Source: Oceanitalea stevensii (lineage in GTDB: Bacteria; Actinomycetota; Actinomycetes; Actinomycetales; Actinomycetaceae). From it: a stretch of DNA of 64,000 bases. Shown here in pieces: positions 7,651 to 18,292 of the stretch. The stretch's first letter is position 1. Each line of letters starts with the position of its first letter. A model generated the notes under the pieces. That model had not been told where the DNA came from, searched no databases, and worked only from the letters and a program-made list of their open reading frames with translations. The position numbers were made by a program, and so were the translations under genes. The stretch covers positions 528,149-592,148 of the forward strand of contig NZ_JACSPO010000001.1 in assembly GCF_014837105.1 (NCBI RefSeq), written 5' to 3'.

Positions 7651-8260
7651 GCACGAGGACGAGCCGGTCCCCGGCGAGCACCCGCTCGTCCGGGTCCGCC
7701 GGCACCGGCTCACCGGCCCGGATGATCGCCGAGAGGAAGCAGCCCGGGCCCCAGTCCAGCTCCCGCACGGTGCGGCCGGCGACGGCCGAGCCGGGCGCCA
7801 GCGTCACCTCGTGCAGGCTCGTTCCCGAGCCGTGGAACGAGAAGATCCGCACGAGGTCGCCGACCGTGACGGCCTCCTCGACGAGCGCCGTCATGATCCG
7901 CGGCGTGGAGACCTGGACGTCCACGCCCCACGCGGAGTCGAACATCCACTCGTTCTTCGGGTTGTTGACCCGCGCGACGACGCGCGGCACCCCGAACTCG
8001 GTCTTGGCGAGCAGGGAGATGACGAGGTTGGCCTTGTCGTCGCCGGTCGCGGCGACGACGACGTCGCACGAGTCGACCCCCGCCTCCGCGAGGCTGGAGA
8101 TCTCGCACGCGTCGGCGAGCTGCCACTCGGCGTCGGCCACCGAGGCGATGCGCATGGCGGCGGGCTGGCGGTCGACGAGCGTCACGGAGTGCCCGTGGGA
8201 GAGCAGCTCGCGGGCGATGGACCGGCCCACGCTGCCGGCCCCGGCGATGACGACGCGCAT
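7586..8260 (-). CDS. TrkA-type potassium uptake regulator (RCK-N/RCK-C), second of pair
   Basis: A 224-residue NAD-binding regulatory protein: RCK-N Rossmann domain with GAGSVG at residues 7-12 and a D31 adenosine-ribose contact (LVDRQP), then an RCK-C domain from about 140. It is the second gene of a two-gene unit; its ATG overlaps the stop of the first TrkA gene (TGATG). Pairs of single-unit TrkA proteins in Actinobacteria regulate Trk/Ktr potassium channels; no channel gene is in this window. Confidence 0.9.
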   Translation of the reverse strand: MRVVIAGAGSVGRSIARELLSHGHSVTLVDRQPAAMRIASVADAEWQLADACEISSLAEAGVDSCDVVVAATGDDKANLVISLLAKTEFGVPRVVARVNNPKNEWMFDSAWGVDVQVSTPRIMTALVEEAVTVGDLVRIFSFHGSGTSLHEVTLAPGSAVAGRTVRELDWGPGCFLSAIIRAGEPVPADPDERVLAGDRLVLVLSERADPAALQRLVAPAPAAT

Positions 8261-8928
8261 CAGATCTCCTCCTCGCGCGGGGGAGCGGACAGCACCCGCT
8301 GGACCTGCTCGACGGCGTCGGTCACCGCGAGCACGTGGAGGAGGTCACCGTCCTGGAGGACCGTCCCGGCATCGGGCAGCAGGCCGGAGCCGCGCCGGGT
8401 GAGGAAGGCCGCCCGCGCCCCGGACGCCACCTCGAGGTCGACGAGCGGACGACCCACCCAGCCGCTGTGGACGTCGAGCTGGAGGAGGGACACCCGGCCG
8501 GAGGCGTCGCGGTACTCGGCGGCCGCACCGGCGGGGAGCAGACGCCGGAGCACCTGGTCGGCGGTCCAGCGCACCGTCGCCACGGTGGGGATGCCGAGGC
8601 GCTCGTAGACCTCGGCGCGCCGCGGGTCGTAGATCCGGGCGACGACGCTGCCCACCCCGAAGGTCTCGCGGGCCACGCGGGCCGCGAGGATGTTGGAGTT
8701 GTCGCCGCTGGAGACCGCCGCGAAGCCGTAGGCGTCCTCGATGCCGGTCTGCGACAGGGCGTCGCGGTCGAAGCCGAGGCCGGTGACGCGCTGCCCGGAG
8801 AAGTCGTCGGGAAGGCGACGGAAGGCGTCGGGGTTCTGGTCGAGGACGGCCACCGAGTGGCCCTGCTCCTCGAGCTGGACGGCGAGGGAGGCCCCGACGC
8901 GGCCGCAGCCCATGATGACGAAGTGCAC
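8260..8928 (-). CDS. TrkA-type potassium uptake regulator (RCK-N/RCK-C), first of pair
   Basis: A 222-residue RCK protein with GCGRVG at residues 7-12, D30 in VLDQNP, and an RCK-C domain from about 140. The start codon is GTG (MHFVIMGCG). A TAGCGT hexamer on the minus strand (8940-8935) ends six bases before this GTG, so the message is probably leaderless. Divergent from the APC-like gene with only 39 bases between starts, and coupled to the second TrkA gene. Likely forms a hetero-oligomeric nucleotide-sensing ring with its partner (inference). Confidence 0.9.
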   Translation of the reverse strand: MHFVIMGCGRVGASLAVQLEEQGHSVAVLDQNPDAFRRLPDDFSGQRVTGLGFDRDALSQTGIEDAYGFAAVSSGDNSNILAARVARETFGVGSVVARIYDPRRAEVYERLGIPTVATVRWTADQVLRRLLPAGAAAEYRDASGRVSLLQLDVHSGWVGRPLVDLEVASGARAAFLTRRGSGLLPDAGTVLQDGDLLHVLAVTDAVEQVQRVLSAPPREEEI

Positions 8929-8967
8929 GTCGGCACGCTACCGCGCCCGGGCCTAGCATGACCTTCC
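8929..8967. promoter_or_regulatory. divergent leaderless promoters
   Basis: The 39-base gap carries two -10 elements in opposite directions: TAGCGT on the minus strand (8940-8935, six bases before the TrkA GTG) and TAGCAT on the plus strand (8954-8959, eight bases before the GTG at 8968). The two promoters interleave and neither gene has a ribosome-binding site. No good -35 hexamer is seen for either. Confidence 0.5.
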
Positions 8968-10653
8968 GTGACCCTCGACCCCGCGGCCTTCCACCGGGCG
9001 CTCCTCGCCCGGCCCCGCGGCAGACAGCGCCACCCGGCACCGGCTGCGGCGCTCGTGGCCCTCGCGGCGCCCGCCGCAGCGAGCGTCGTCGGTCCCGGCA
9101 TGCTCGCCGACGACCTCGCCCGGTGGGCGGTGCTCGGCACGGTCGGGGCGCTCGGCATCGTCCTCCTCGCCCTCGGCCAGCTGCCCGACGACGCCCCGCG
9201 CGGCGGGGACGGGGTGCGCACGCCCGCGCTGCTCGTCGAGCGTGTGCTCCTCCTCGCCGCGTCGGCGGCCGCCGCGGCCGAGCTCCTCGTCGCCGCGGGC
9301 CTCGCCCTGCCGCGCCCGCTCCTCGCGGCCGTCCTCGTCGTGCTCGCCCTCGTGGCCCGGCTCGCGGTCGCGCAGCCGGTCCGACGGCGGGTGACGGCCG
9401 GGCTCGGCGTCCTCGCCGCCGTCGTCCTGGCCGTCGTCGTCGCCGCGGGCGCCGGGGCGGCCGCGGCGGGCGGCCCGCCCGACCCCGCGGTCCGCAGCGG
9501 GCTCGGGCGCTCGGCGCTCACGCGGCTGCTCGCGGTGGGCGGGGCCGTGGCCGTCGCCGGCGCGGTGCTGCAGCCCGCCCTCCTCGTCACCCGCCGGCGC
9601 GGGCTGCCCCGTGCCGCGGCCGCCGGAGCCACCGTCGTCCTCGTCGTCGCGCTCGTCGGCGCCGGTCTCGCAGTCGGCAGCGACGCCCTGCTGCTCGGTG
9701 TCACGGACGCGGGCCTGGGCGGCTGGGCCGAGCCGTGGGTCGCCGTCGTCCTCGCCGGTGGGCTGCTCGCCGCGGGCACCAGTGCCCTGTCCGGCCTGCC
9801 GCGCCCGCCCGCGACGTGGCCCGCGAGCCGGGGCTGGCCCGCCGGTGCGGCCGGCCGCCGGCTCAGCACCGCGGTGGCCGGGGCGGCGGTCGCCGTCGTC
9901 CTCCTCGCAGGCGGGCAGCCGTGGCAGCTCGTCGCGTGCTACGCCGCCGCCGTCCTGCTCCTCGCCCTCCTCGCCCTGCTCGCCGGACGGCGGGAGTGGC
10001 GGCGCCGGCTCGAGATCCTCTACCGGCCCGCCGGCCGGCGCACCGCCCGCCGCGCCCGGGCGCTGACGGGGGTCGGGGCGGGCGTGTCCGCCGTCCTGCT
10101 CCTCCTCGCGGTGCCCCACGGCTGGCCCGCTCTCGTCGCCGTCGCGGCCGGGTCGGCGATGATGTGGGGTGTGAGCCGACACGACCGCGAGCTGCGCGCA
10201 CGCCTGGCCCTGGACCACGTGACCCAGGACCGGCCCCTGCCGACGGTCGTCCGCGCCTTCGTCGTCGTCACCGAGCTCGACCGGCCCGCCGTGCGGGCCG
10301 TCACCTGCGCGCGGGCGATGCGGGCCACCTCCGTCGAGGCGCTCACCGTGCCGGTCGACGAGGACGCCGCGGCGTCCCTGCGCCGGCAGTGGGCCACGCT
10401 GGACCTGCCCGTCCCGCTCGTCGAGCTCGCGGCACCTCCCGGCGACACCGGCGCGGGGGTGGTCGCGCACGTCGCCGCCGCCCGCCGCGCGGAGCCGGAC
10501 GGGATCGCCGTCGTCTACCTGCCCGAGACCACCGCCAGGCGCTGGTGGCGCCGGCTGCTGCTCGGCAGCGGACCGCAGCGGCTGCGCACGCGGCTGCTCG
10601 CGCTGCCCGGCACCGTCGTCACCACCGTCCCCTGGCCCACCGAGGAGAGCTGA
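8968..10653 (+). CDS. membrane protein in APC-permease position, divergent C-terminal APC-like domain
   Basis: A 561-residue protein with about ten to twelve hydrophobic helices extremely rich in Ala, Val and Leu, then a soluble part (about residues 405-561) that includes HDRELRARL, HVTQDRPLPTVVRAFVVV and a WWRRLLLGSGPQRLRTRLL segment. That soluble part resembles the cytoplasmic tail of the roughly 650-residue APC-family permeases that other Actinobacteria carry between trkA and the TRAM methyltransferase gene. The membrane part lacks the unwound-helix GxG motifs and polar residues expected of an APC transporter, and the protein is shorter. I read it as a highly diverged or degenerate permease; transport activity is doubtful. 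The frame is intact and the stop is four bases before the next ATG. Confidence 0.55.
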   Translation: MTLDPAAFHRALLARPRGRQRHPAPAAALVALAAPAAASVVGPGMLADDLARWAVLGTVGALGIVLLALGQLPDDAPRGGDGVRTPALLVERVLLLAASAAAAAELLVAAGLALPRPLLAAVLVVLALVARLAVAQPVRRRVTAGLGVLAAVVLAVVVAAGAGAAAAGGPPDPAVRSGLGRSALTRLLAVGGAVAVAGAVLQPALLVTRRRGLPRAAAAGATVVLVVALVGAGLAVGSDALLLGVTDAGLGGWAEPWVAVVLAGGLLAAGTSALSGLPRPPATWPASRGWPAGAAGRRLSTAVAGAAVAVVLLAGGQPWQLVACYAAAVLLLALLALLAGRREWRRRLEILYRPAGRRTARRARALTGVGAGVSAVLLLLAVPHGWPALVAVAAGSAMMWGVSRHDRELRARLALDHVTQDRPLPTVVRAFVVVTELDRPAVRAVTCARAMRATSVEALTVPVDEDAAASLRRQWATLDLPVPLVELAAPPGDTGAGVVAHVAAARRAEPDGIAVVYLPETTARRWWRRLLLGSGPQRLRTRLLALPGTVVTTVPWPTEES

Positions 10654-10657
10654 GCAC

Positions 10658-11959
10658 ATGGACGTCCTGACCGGGGTCACCGTCGGCCCGCCCGCCCACG
10701 GCGGGCACTGCGTGGCCCGCGTCGAGGGCCGCGTCGTCTTCGTGCGCCACTCCGCCCCCGGCGAGGTCGTCGACGTGCGCCTCACCGACGCCGGCGAGGG
10801 CCGCAAGTTCTGGCGGGGGGACGCCGTCGTCGTCCACGAGGCCTCCCCGGACCGCGTCCCGAGCCGCTGGCCCGAGGCCGGCCCCGGCGGGGTCGGCGGG
10901 GGAGAGCTGGCGCACCTGTCCCTGGTGGCCCAGCGCCGCTGGAAGGCGGAGGTCGTGCGCGACACCCTGCGCCGCATCGGCCACCTCGAGCTCGACCACC
11001 TGGGCCCGCTCGTCGTCGAGCCCCTCGGCGAGGACGACGCGCGCGACGGCCTGGGCACGCGCACGCGCATCGACCTCGTCCTCGACGCCGCCTCCCGGCC
11101 GGGCATGTACCGCCACCGCACCCACGACGTCGTGCCGCTCGAGCAGATGCCGCTCGCCGTGCCGGCCATCGCCGACGCCGACCTCTTCGCCGCCGGCCGC
11201 TGGGACGGCGTGCGGCCCGGCACCCGCCTCGACGTCGTCGCGCCGAGCGAGGGGCCCGTCGTCGTCCTCGCCGACGGCCGGCTCGTCGACCTCGCCGACC
11301 CCGCCGGCTCGCTCGCCGCCACGCGCGGGTCCCGCCCGCGCCGAGGACGCCGCGACGCCGGCGCACCGGCCCGGGTGGCCGTGCACGAGCACGTCACCAC
11401 CGCGGTCGGGGACCTCTCCTACCGCGTCGATGCCACGGGGTTCTGGCAGGTCCACCGCGACGCCCCCGCCGCCCTCGTCGACGCCGTCCTCGCCGCCGCC
11501 CGCCCCCAGTCCGGGCAGCGGGTCGTCGACCTCTACTCCGGGGCCGGGCTCTTCACCCTCCCGCTCGCCCGCGCCGTCGGCGAGAGCGGGCGCGTGGACG
11601 CCGTCGAGGTCAACGCCCGCGCCGTCACGGACGCCCGCCGCAACCTCCACGACAGCCCGCAGGCCACCCTCCACGTCGCCGGCGTCACCGCCGCCGTCGT
11701 GCAGGGGCTGGGCAGCGGCGTCGACGCCGTCGTCCTGGACCCGCCGCGCTCCGGCGCCGGGGCCGAGGTCGTCACGGCGCTCACCGAGCTGCGGCCGCGC
11801 CGGATCGTCTACGTCGCCTGCGACCCGGCGGCGCTGGCGCGCGACCTGCGCACCGCCGTCGACCACGGCTACGACGTCACCGCCCTCACCGGCTACGACC
11901 TCTTCCCGCACACCCACCACGTCGAGTGCGTCGCGGTGCTCGAGCCCCGCGCGGGCTGA
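10658..11959 (+). CDS. class I SAM-dependent RNA methyltransferase, TrmA/RumA family with TRAM domain
   Basis: A 433-residue RNA (uracil-5-)-methyltransferase-like protein: TRAM domain at about 1-60, a central domain, and a Rossmann methyltransferase domain with VDLYSGAGLFTLPLA at about 288-302, VLDPPRSG near 350, and catalytic cysteine C388 in YVACDPA, followed by the general-base motif HHVE near 421. The expected iron-sulfur cysteine cluster after the TRAM domain is absent: the region reads SRWPEAGPGGVGGGELAHL with no cysteine. Likely modifies tRNA or 23S rRNA; the site is not predictable. Four bases follow the permease-like gene, and GAGGAG at its end is the ribosome-binding site. Confidence 0.85.
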   Translation: MDVLTGVTVGPPAHGGHCVARVEGRVVFVRHSAPGEVVDVRLTDAGEGRKFWRGDAVVVHEASPDRVPSRWPEAGPGGVGGGELAHLSLVAQRRWKAEVVRDTLRRIGHLELDHLGPLVVEPLGEDDARDGLGTRTRIDLVLDAASRPGMYRHRTHDVVPLEQMPLAVPAIADADLFAAGRWDGVRPGTRLDVVAPSEGPVVVLADGRLVDLADPAGSLAATRGSRPRRGRRDAGAPARVAVHEHVTTAVGDLSYRVDATGFWQVHRDAPAALVDAVLAAARPQSGQRVVDLYSGAGLFTLPLARAVGESGRVDAVEVNARAVTDARRNLHDSPQATLHVAGVTAAVVQGLGSGVDAVVLDPPRSGAGAEVVTALTELRPRRIVYVACDPAALARDLRTAVDHGYDVTALTGYDLFPHTHHVECVAVLEPRAG

Positions 11960-12011
11960 CCGGCCGACGACGCGCCGGACGGTTCGGCGTGACTTCACCC
12001 GGCCGACAAAG

Positions 12012-12029
12012 TATCTTGATGTCGAGATA
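12012..12029. promoter_or_regulatory. inverted-repeat operator upstream of acnA
   Basis: TATCTTGATGTCGAGATA is an 18-base palindrome with 8-base arms and one mismatch, 90 bases before the acnA start. It stands out as an A/T-rich site in G/C-rich DNA, with the size and symmetry of a binding site for a dimeric helix-turn-helix repressor. The regulator is not in the window and I cannot name it. Confidence 0.6.
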
Positions 12030-12118
12030 ACTTGTGGGTGGCGGCTGCTGCGACGGCTCCACCCGCGTGGGACGATGACCGACAGAAGCGCAGCAGCGAA
12101 GCGGCAAGAGGAGCAGAT

Positions 12119-14935
<2,817 letters not shown>

Positions 14936-14949
14936 CCCCACGCGCACGG

Positions 14950-14979
14950 ACGGGCCCCGGTCGACAGACCGGGGCCCGT
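14950..14979 (+). terminator. intrinsic terminator of acnA
   Basis: A perfect 13-base-pair stem (arms 14950-14962 and 14967-14979) with a GACA loop, followed by CCCGTTCTTT. It lies 15 bases after the aconitase stop. Confidence 0.8.
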
Positions 14980-15004
14980 CCCGTTCTTTCCGCCTGAGCC
15001 CTCC

Positions 15005-15145
15005 CTCAGCGCCGAGCGCCCCACCAGCGCCGAGCGCTGAGCTGTTGCTCCCTCAGCGCCGAGCGCCCCACCAGCGCCGAGCGCTGAGCTGTTGCTCCCT
15101 TAGCGCCGAGCGCCCCACCAGCGCCGAGCGCTGAGTTGTTACTCG
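15005..15145. repeat. three tandem 47-bp repeats between acnA and the DinB-like gene
   Basis: Three direct repeats with period exactly 47 (starts near 15005, 15052 and 15099). Each unit has CTCAGCGC and GCGCTGAG arms about 20 bases apart, so each can fold into a stem, followed by GCTGTTGCTCCCT. The third unit ends in GCTGAGTTGTTACTCGCT, reaching the convergent gene's stop region. That ending matches the core found in the repeats at 15895-16112 and 27017-27068. Confidence 0.85.
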
Positions 15146-15745
15146 CTACGTCGCGGGCGAGCGGTAGAGGTCGGTGAGGACGAAGATCTCCGAGCCGTGG
15201 TGGATGAGCTCACGGTTGAGGTGCAGCACGAGGTGCCCGAACGGCGCGGCGGCGTCGATCTCCGTCGCCTGACTCAGCCCCACGGTCATGAACTCGTCGT
15301 CCGGCACCGACTCGACGCCCGTGCGCCAGGCGTCCACCCAGCGGGCGAGCTCCTCACGAGCGTCGTCGACGTCCCCGTGGACGACGGCGTCCTGGCGCCG
15401 CCGCTGCCGCTCACCGAAGGTCCACTCCCACCGCTCGAGGTATGTCTCGGTGAGGTGGGCGACGAGCCACGCGATCGTCCGCGGGCCGGGCTCGTCCGGG
15501 CCAGCCGGCCACTCGGCCACCCACTCGCCGGTCCCGATCGTGCGCGGGGCGCGTTCCTCCCCGCGGCGCACGACGTTGAGCGCCCCGGGGCGGGGCTCCC
15601 GGGTGAACTCCTCCTGCGTCACGGTGGCGAGCCGGCCGGCGAGCTCGAGCCAGGAGAAGCCGAGCTGGCCCAGCGCCATCGCCTTCGGTGTCGGGACCTC
15701 AAGGATCGACCAGTCGAACTCGGGTGCGCCGTAGTCGCCTCGCAT
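15146..15745 (-). CDS. DinB superfamily protein (DUF664-like)
   Basis: A 199-residue four-helix-bundle protein of the DinB/YfiT type. The conserved histidines expected to bind a metal are visible: one in WLVAHLTETYLERW and two in NRELIHHGSEIFVL near the C terminus. Members include metal-dependent thiol transferases that use bacillithiol or mycothiol; the actual reaction is unknown. ATG start with an AGGAGG ribosome-binding site nine bases upstream. Convergent with acnA across the 47-bp repeats. Confidence 0.75.
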   Translation of the reverse strand: MRGDYGAPEFDWSILEVPTPKAMALGQLGFSWLELAGRLATVTQEEFTREPRPGALNVVRRGEERAPRTIGTGEWVAEWPAGPDEPGPRTIAWLVAHLTETYLERWEWTFGERQRRRQDAVVHGDVDDAREELARWVDAWRTGVESVPDDEFMTVGLSQATEIDAAAPFGHLVLHLNRELIHHGSEIFVLTDLYRSPAT

Positions 15746-15761
15746 CGGTGCGCCTCCTGGG

Positions 15762-15785
15762 GTGTGCGACGTTCAGCACACCGTA
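15762..15785 (-). promoter_or_regulatory. promoter and dyad of the DinB-like gene
   Basis: On the minus strand TACGGT (15785-15780) is a -10-like hexamer 35 bases before the ATG. The bases just after it form an inverted repeat, GTGTGC (15762-15767) and GCACAC (15776-15781), covering the expected transcription start. That is a usual operator position, but the dyad is short. Confidence 0.3.
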
Positions 15786-15894
15786 GTGCCCGACGGCGGG
15801 GCGTCGGAAGGGGGAAGGGGCGCCGTGGCGCCGCACGGAGGCACCGCGCCGTGGTGGCGACGGCACTCGCGGGCGAACACGTGCGCAGTCGGTC

Positions 15895-16112
15895 ACAAGT
15901 GAGCTGTCGGCGCGATCGCCGGTGTCCGTCACAAGTGAGCTGTCGGCGCGATGGCCGGTGTCCGTGACAAGTGAGCTGTCGGCGACAGGGGGTTACCGGG
16001 TTGTCGGTAACAAGTGAGCTGTCTGCGAGAAGGGGGGGCCGGGTTGTCGGTAACAAGTGAGCTGTCGGCGAGAAGGGGGGCCGGGTTGTCGGTAACAAGT
16101 GAGCTGTCGGCG
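15895..16112. repeat. six-copy direct repeat array upstream of dxs
   Basis: Six copies of ACAAGTGAGCTGTCGGCG begin at 15895, 15931, 15967, 16010, 16053 and 16095 (copy four has one change, CTG in place of CGG). The steps are 36, 36, 43, 43 and 42 bases. The spacers are themselves repeated in two types: a short one containing CCGGTGTCCGT and a longer one containing AGAAGGGGGGGCCGGGTTGT. Because spacers repeat and the unit is only 18 bases, this is not a CRISPR array. The array ends 110 bases before the dxs start codon. Confidence 0.9.
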
Positions 16113-16222
16113 CGAGGGGGTTGTCGGGGACGACACGGACGGTGTCGGCGGGGGAGTGGGCGCGGCACGGCGCGGCGACGTAGGGTGATCCAGCGTGCTG
16201 TCACCGATCTGGAAGGGGAGCG

Positions 16223-18154
16223 ATGAGTCTGCTCGGACGCATCCGCAGGCCCGCTGACCTGCACTCCCTGACCGGCCCCGAGCTCGAGGTCCTGGCCAAG
16301 GAGCTGCGGGACTACCTCGTCGACTCGGTCTCCAAGACCGGTGGTCACCTGGGCCCCAACCTCGGCGTCGTCGAGCTCACGCTCGCGATCCACCGGGTCT
16401 TCGAGTCTCCGCGCGACCGCGTCGTCTTCGACACCGGCCACCAGTCCTACGTCCACAAGCTCCTCACCGGACGTCAGGACTTCACCGACCTGCGCAAGCG
16501 CGGCGGCCTGTCCGGCTACCCCAGCCGCACCGAGTCCGAGCACGACATCGTCGAGAACTCCCACGCCTCCACCGCCCTCTCGTGGGCCGACGGCATCGCC
16601 CGCGCCCACGAGCTCACCGGCCAGAAGGACCGCCACGTCGTCGCCGTCATCGGTGACGGCGCCCTCACCGGCGGCATGGCCTGGGAGGCGCTCAACAACA
16701 TCACCGAGGCCCAGGACCGCCGCCTCGTCATCATCGTCAACGACAACGGCCGCTCCTACGCCCCGACCATCGGCGGCTTCGCCCACCACCTCGACGCGCT
16801 GCGCACCGCCCGCGGCTACGAGAAGGTCCTCGGCTGGGGCAAGCGCGCCCTGCAGCGCAGCGGCCCGCCCGGGCGGATGACCTACGACGCCCTCCACGGC
16901 TTCAAGAAGGGCGTCAAGGACGTCATCGCCCCCCAGGGCATGTTCGAGGACCTGGGCATGAAGTACATCGGCCCGATCGACGGCCACGACCTCGCCGCCA
17001 TGGAGTTCGCGCTGCGGCGCGCCAAGGCCTTCGGCAGCCCCGTCATCGTCCACGCGATCACCGAGAAGGGCCGCGGCTACACCCCGGCGATGGAGGACGT
17101 CGCCGACCGCTTCCACGCCGTCGGCGTCATCCACCCCGAGACCGGCCTGCCCGTCGCCCCCTCGCGCTTCGGCTGGACCTCCGTCTTCGCCGAGGAGATC
17201 GTCGAGATCGCCCGCAAGCGCAGCGACGTCGTCGCCGTCACCGCCGCGATGCTCGCCCCCGTGGGGCTCGCCCCGCTCGCCGAGGAGTTCCCCGAGCGCG
17301 TCATCGACGTCGGCATCGCCGAGCAGCACGCGCTCACCTCCGCGGCCGGGATGGCCTTCGCCGGGCTGCACCCCGTCGTCGCCCTCTACGCGACCTTCCT
17401 CAACCGCGCCTACGACCAGCTCCTCATGGACGTCGCGCTCCACCGAGCGGGTGTCACGATCGTCCTGGACCGCGCCGGCATCACCGGTGACGACGGCGCC
17501 AGCCACAACGGCATGTGGGACCTCGCGCTGCTGCGCACCGTCCCGCGCCTGCGCCTGGCCGCGCCCCGCGACGAGGAGACCATGCGTGCCGAGCTGCGCG
17601 AGGCCGTGGACGTCGACGACGCCCCGACCGTCGTCCGCTACCCCAAGGGCGCCCTGCCCGAGGCGATGCCCGCGATCGGCCGCGAGGGCGACGTCGACGT
17701 GCTCGCCCGCACCGCCGGCGACGGCGGGGCCCGGGTGCTCCTCGTCGGCGTCGGGATCATGGCGCACACCGCTGTCGCCGCCGCCGCAGCGCTGGGCGCG
17801 CAGGGCATCGGCTCGACCGTCGTCGACCCGCGGTGGGTGCTCCCGGTGAGCGAGGACCTCGTCGACCTGGCCGCCAAGCACGACCTCGTCGTCGTCGTCG
17901 AGGACGGTCTGGGCACCGGCGGGGTCGGCAGCGCCGTGCGCGACGCCGTGGCACAGGCGGGCCACGCCGTCCCCGTGCAGACCCACGGCCTGCCGCACGA
18001 GTTCCTCGACCACGCCACCCGGCCGCAGGTCGTCGAGCAGTACCACCTCCAGGCCCAGGACGTCGCTCGCCAGGCCGCGGGCGCCGTCGCCGCCCTCTCC
18101 GCCGGTGCCGAGCAGGCACTCGACCGGACCGTGGAGCCCGACACCCGCGCCTGA
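16223..18154 (+). CDS. dxs: 1-deoxy-D-xylulose-5-phosphate synthase
   Basis: First enzyme of the non-mevalonate isoprenoid pathway; condenses pyruvate and glyceraldehyde-3-phosphate using thiamine diphosphate. The 643-residue protein has GGHLG at 40-44, TGHQSY at 71-76, the thiamine/magnesium motif [16 protein letters not shown] at 144-159, and later the transketolase pyrimidine-domain segment [13 protein letters not shown] start with AAGGGGAG three bases upstream. A six-copy repeat array lies in its upstream region. Full length and intact. The product also feeds thiamine and, in some bacteria, B6 synthesis; this organism has the separate PdxST route at 51.6-53.7 kb. Confidence 0.97.
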   Translation: MSLLGRIRRPADLHSLTGPELEVLAKELRDYLVDSVSKTGGHLGPNLGVVELTLAIHRVFESPRDRVVFDTGHQSYVHKLLTGRQDFTDLRKRGGLSGYPSRTESEHDIVENSHASTALSWADGIARAHELTGQKDRHVVAVIGDGALTGGMAWEALNNITEAQDRRLVIIVNDNGRSYAPTIGGFAHHLDALRTARGYEKVLGWGKRALQRSGPPGRMTYDALHGFKKGVKDVIAPQGMFEDLGMKYIGPIDGHDLAAMEFALRRAKAFGSPVIVHAITEKGRGYTPAMEDVADRFHAVGVIHPETGLPVAPSRFGWTSVFAEEIVEIARKRSDVVAVTAAMLAPVGLAPLAEEFPERVIDVGIAEQHALTSAAGMAFAGLHPVVALYATFLNRAYDQLLMDVALHRAGVTIVLDRAGITGDDGASHNGMWDLALLRTVPRLRLAAPRDEETMRAELREAVDVDDAPTVVRYPKGALPEAMPAIGREGDVDVLARTAGDGGARVLLVGVGIMAHTAVAAAAALGAQGIGSTVVDPRWVLPVSEDLVDLAAKHDLVVVVEDGLGTGGVGSAVRDAVAQAGHAVPVQTHGLPHEFLDHATRPQVVEQYHLQAQDVARQAAGAVAALSAGAEQALDRTVEPDTRA

Positions 18155-18200
18155 GCGTGTGCCCCGTCACAGCGGGTTAGCGTCGTGTGAGGGGGCTTAC

Positions 18201-18225
18201 GTGGGTCCTCGGGCCTAGGTCCCAC
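18201..18225. promoter_or_regulatory. imperfect inverted repeat upstream of pflB, possible anaerobic activator box
   Basis: Arms GTGGGTCCT (18201-18209) and AGGTCCCAC (18217-18225) are complementary at 8 of 9 positions with a 7-base spacer. The inner sequence GGGCCTAGGTCCC resembles the GGGAC-N-GTCCC type boxes of DevR/DosR response regulators. A TACGGT -10-like hexamer follows at 18247-18252, placing the box near -45 relative to the expected start, an activator-like position. The family link is inference. Confidence 0.4.
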
Positions 18226-18292
18226 GGGCGCGCCCCGCCAGGTTCGTACGGTGGTCCTACCGGCAACCGCCGGGGAGGAGAGGGAGACAGCA

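Larger units (their letters stand above)
15746..16222. other. 477-base intergenic region between DinB-like gene and dxs
   Basis: No plausible gene. It contains, from left to right: the promoter and small inverted repeat of the DinB-like gene (15762-15785), the six-copy repeat array (15895-16112), and the dxs promoter area, where TAGGGT at 16181-16186 could be the -10 element about 37 bases before the dxs ATG. Base use is unusually A-rich only inside the repeats. Confidence 0.6.

Noticed and set aside
15895..16112. Regularly spaced repeats resembling a small CRISPR array
   Set aside because: Repeats are only 18 bases, the spacers are copies of two sequences rather than unique, and no cas gene is present.
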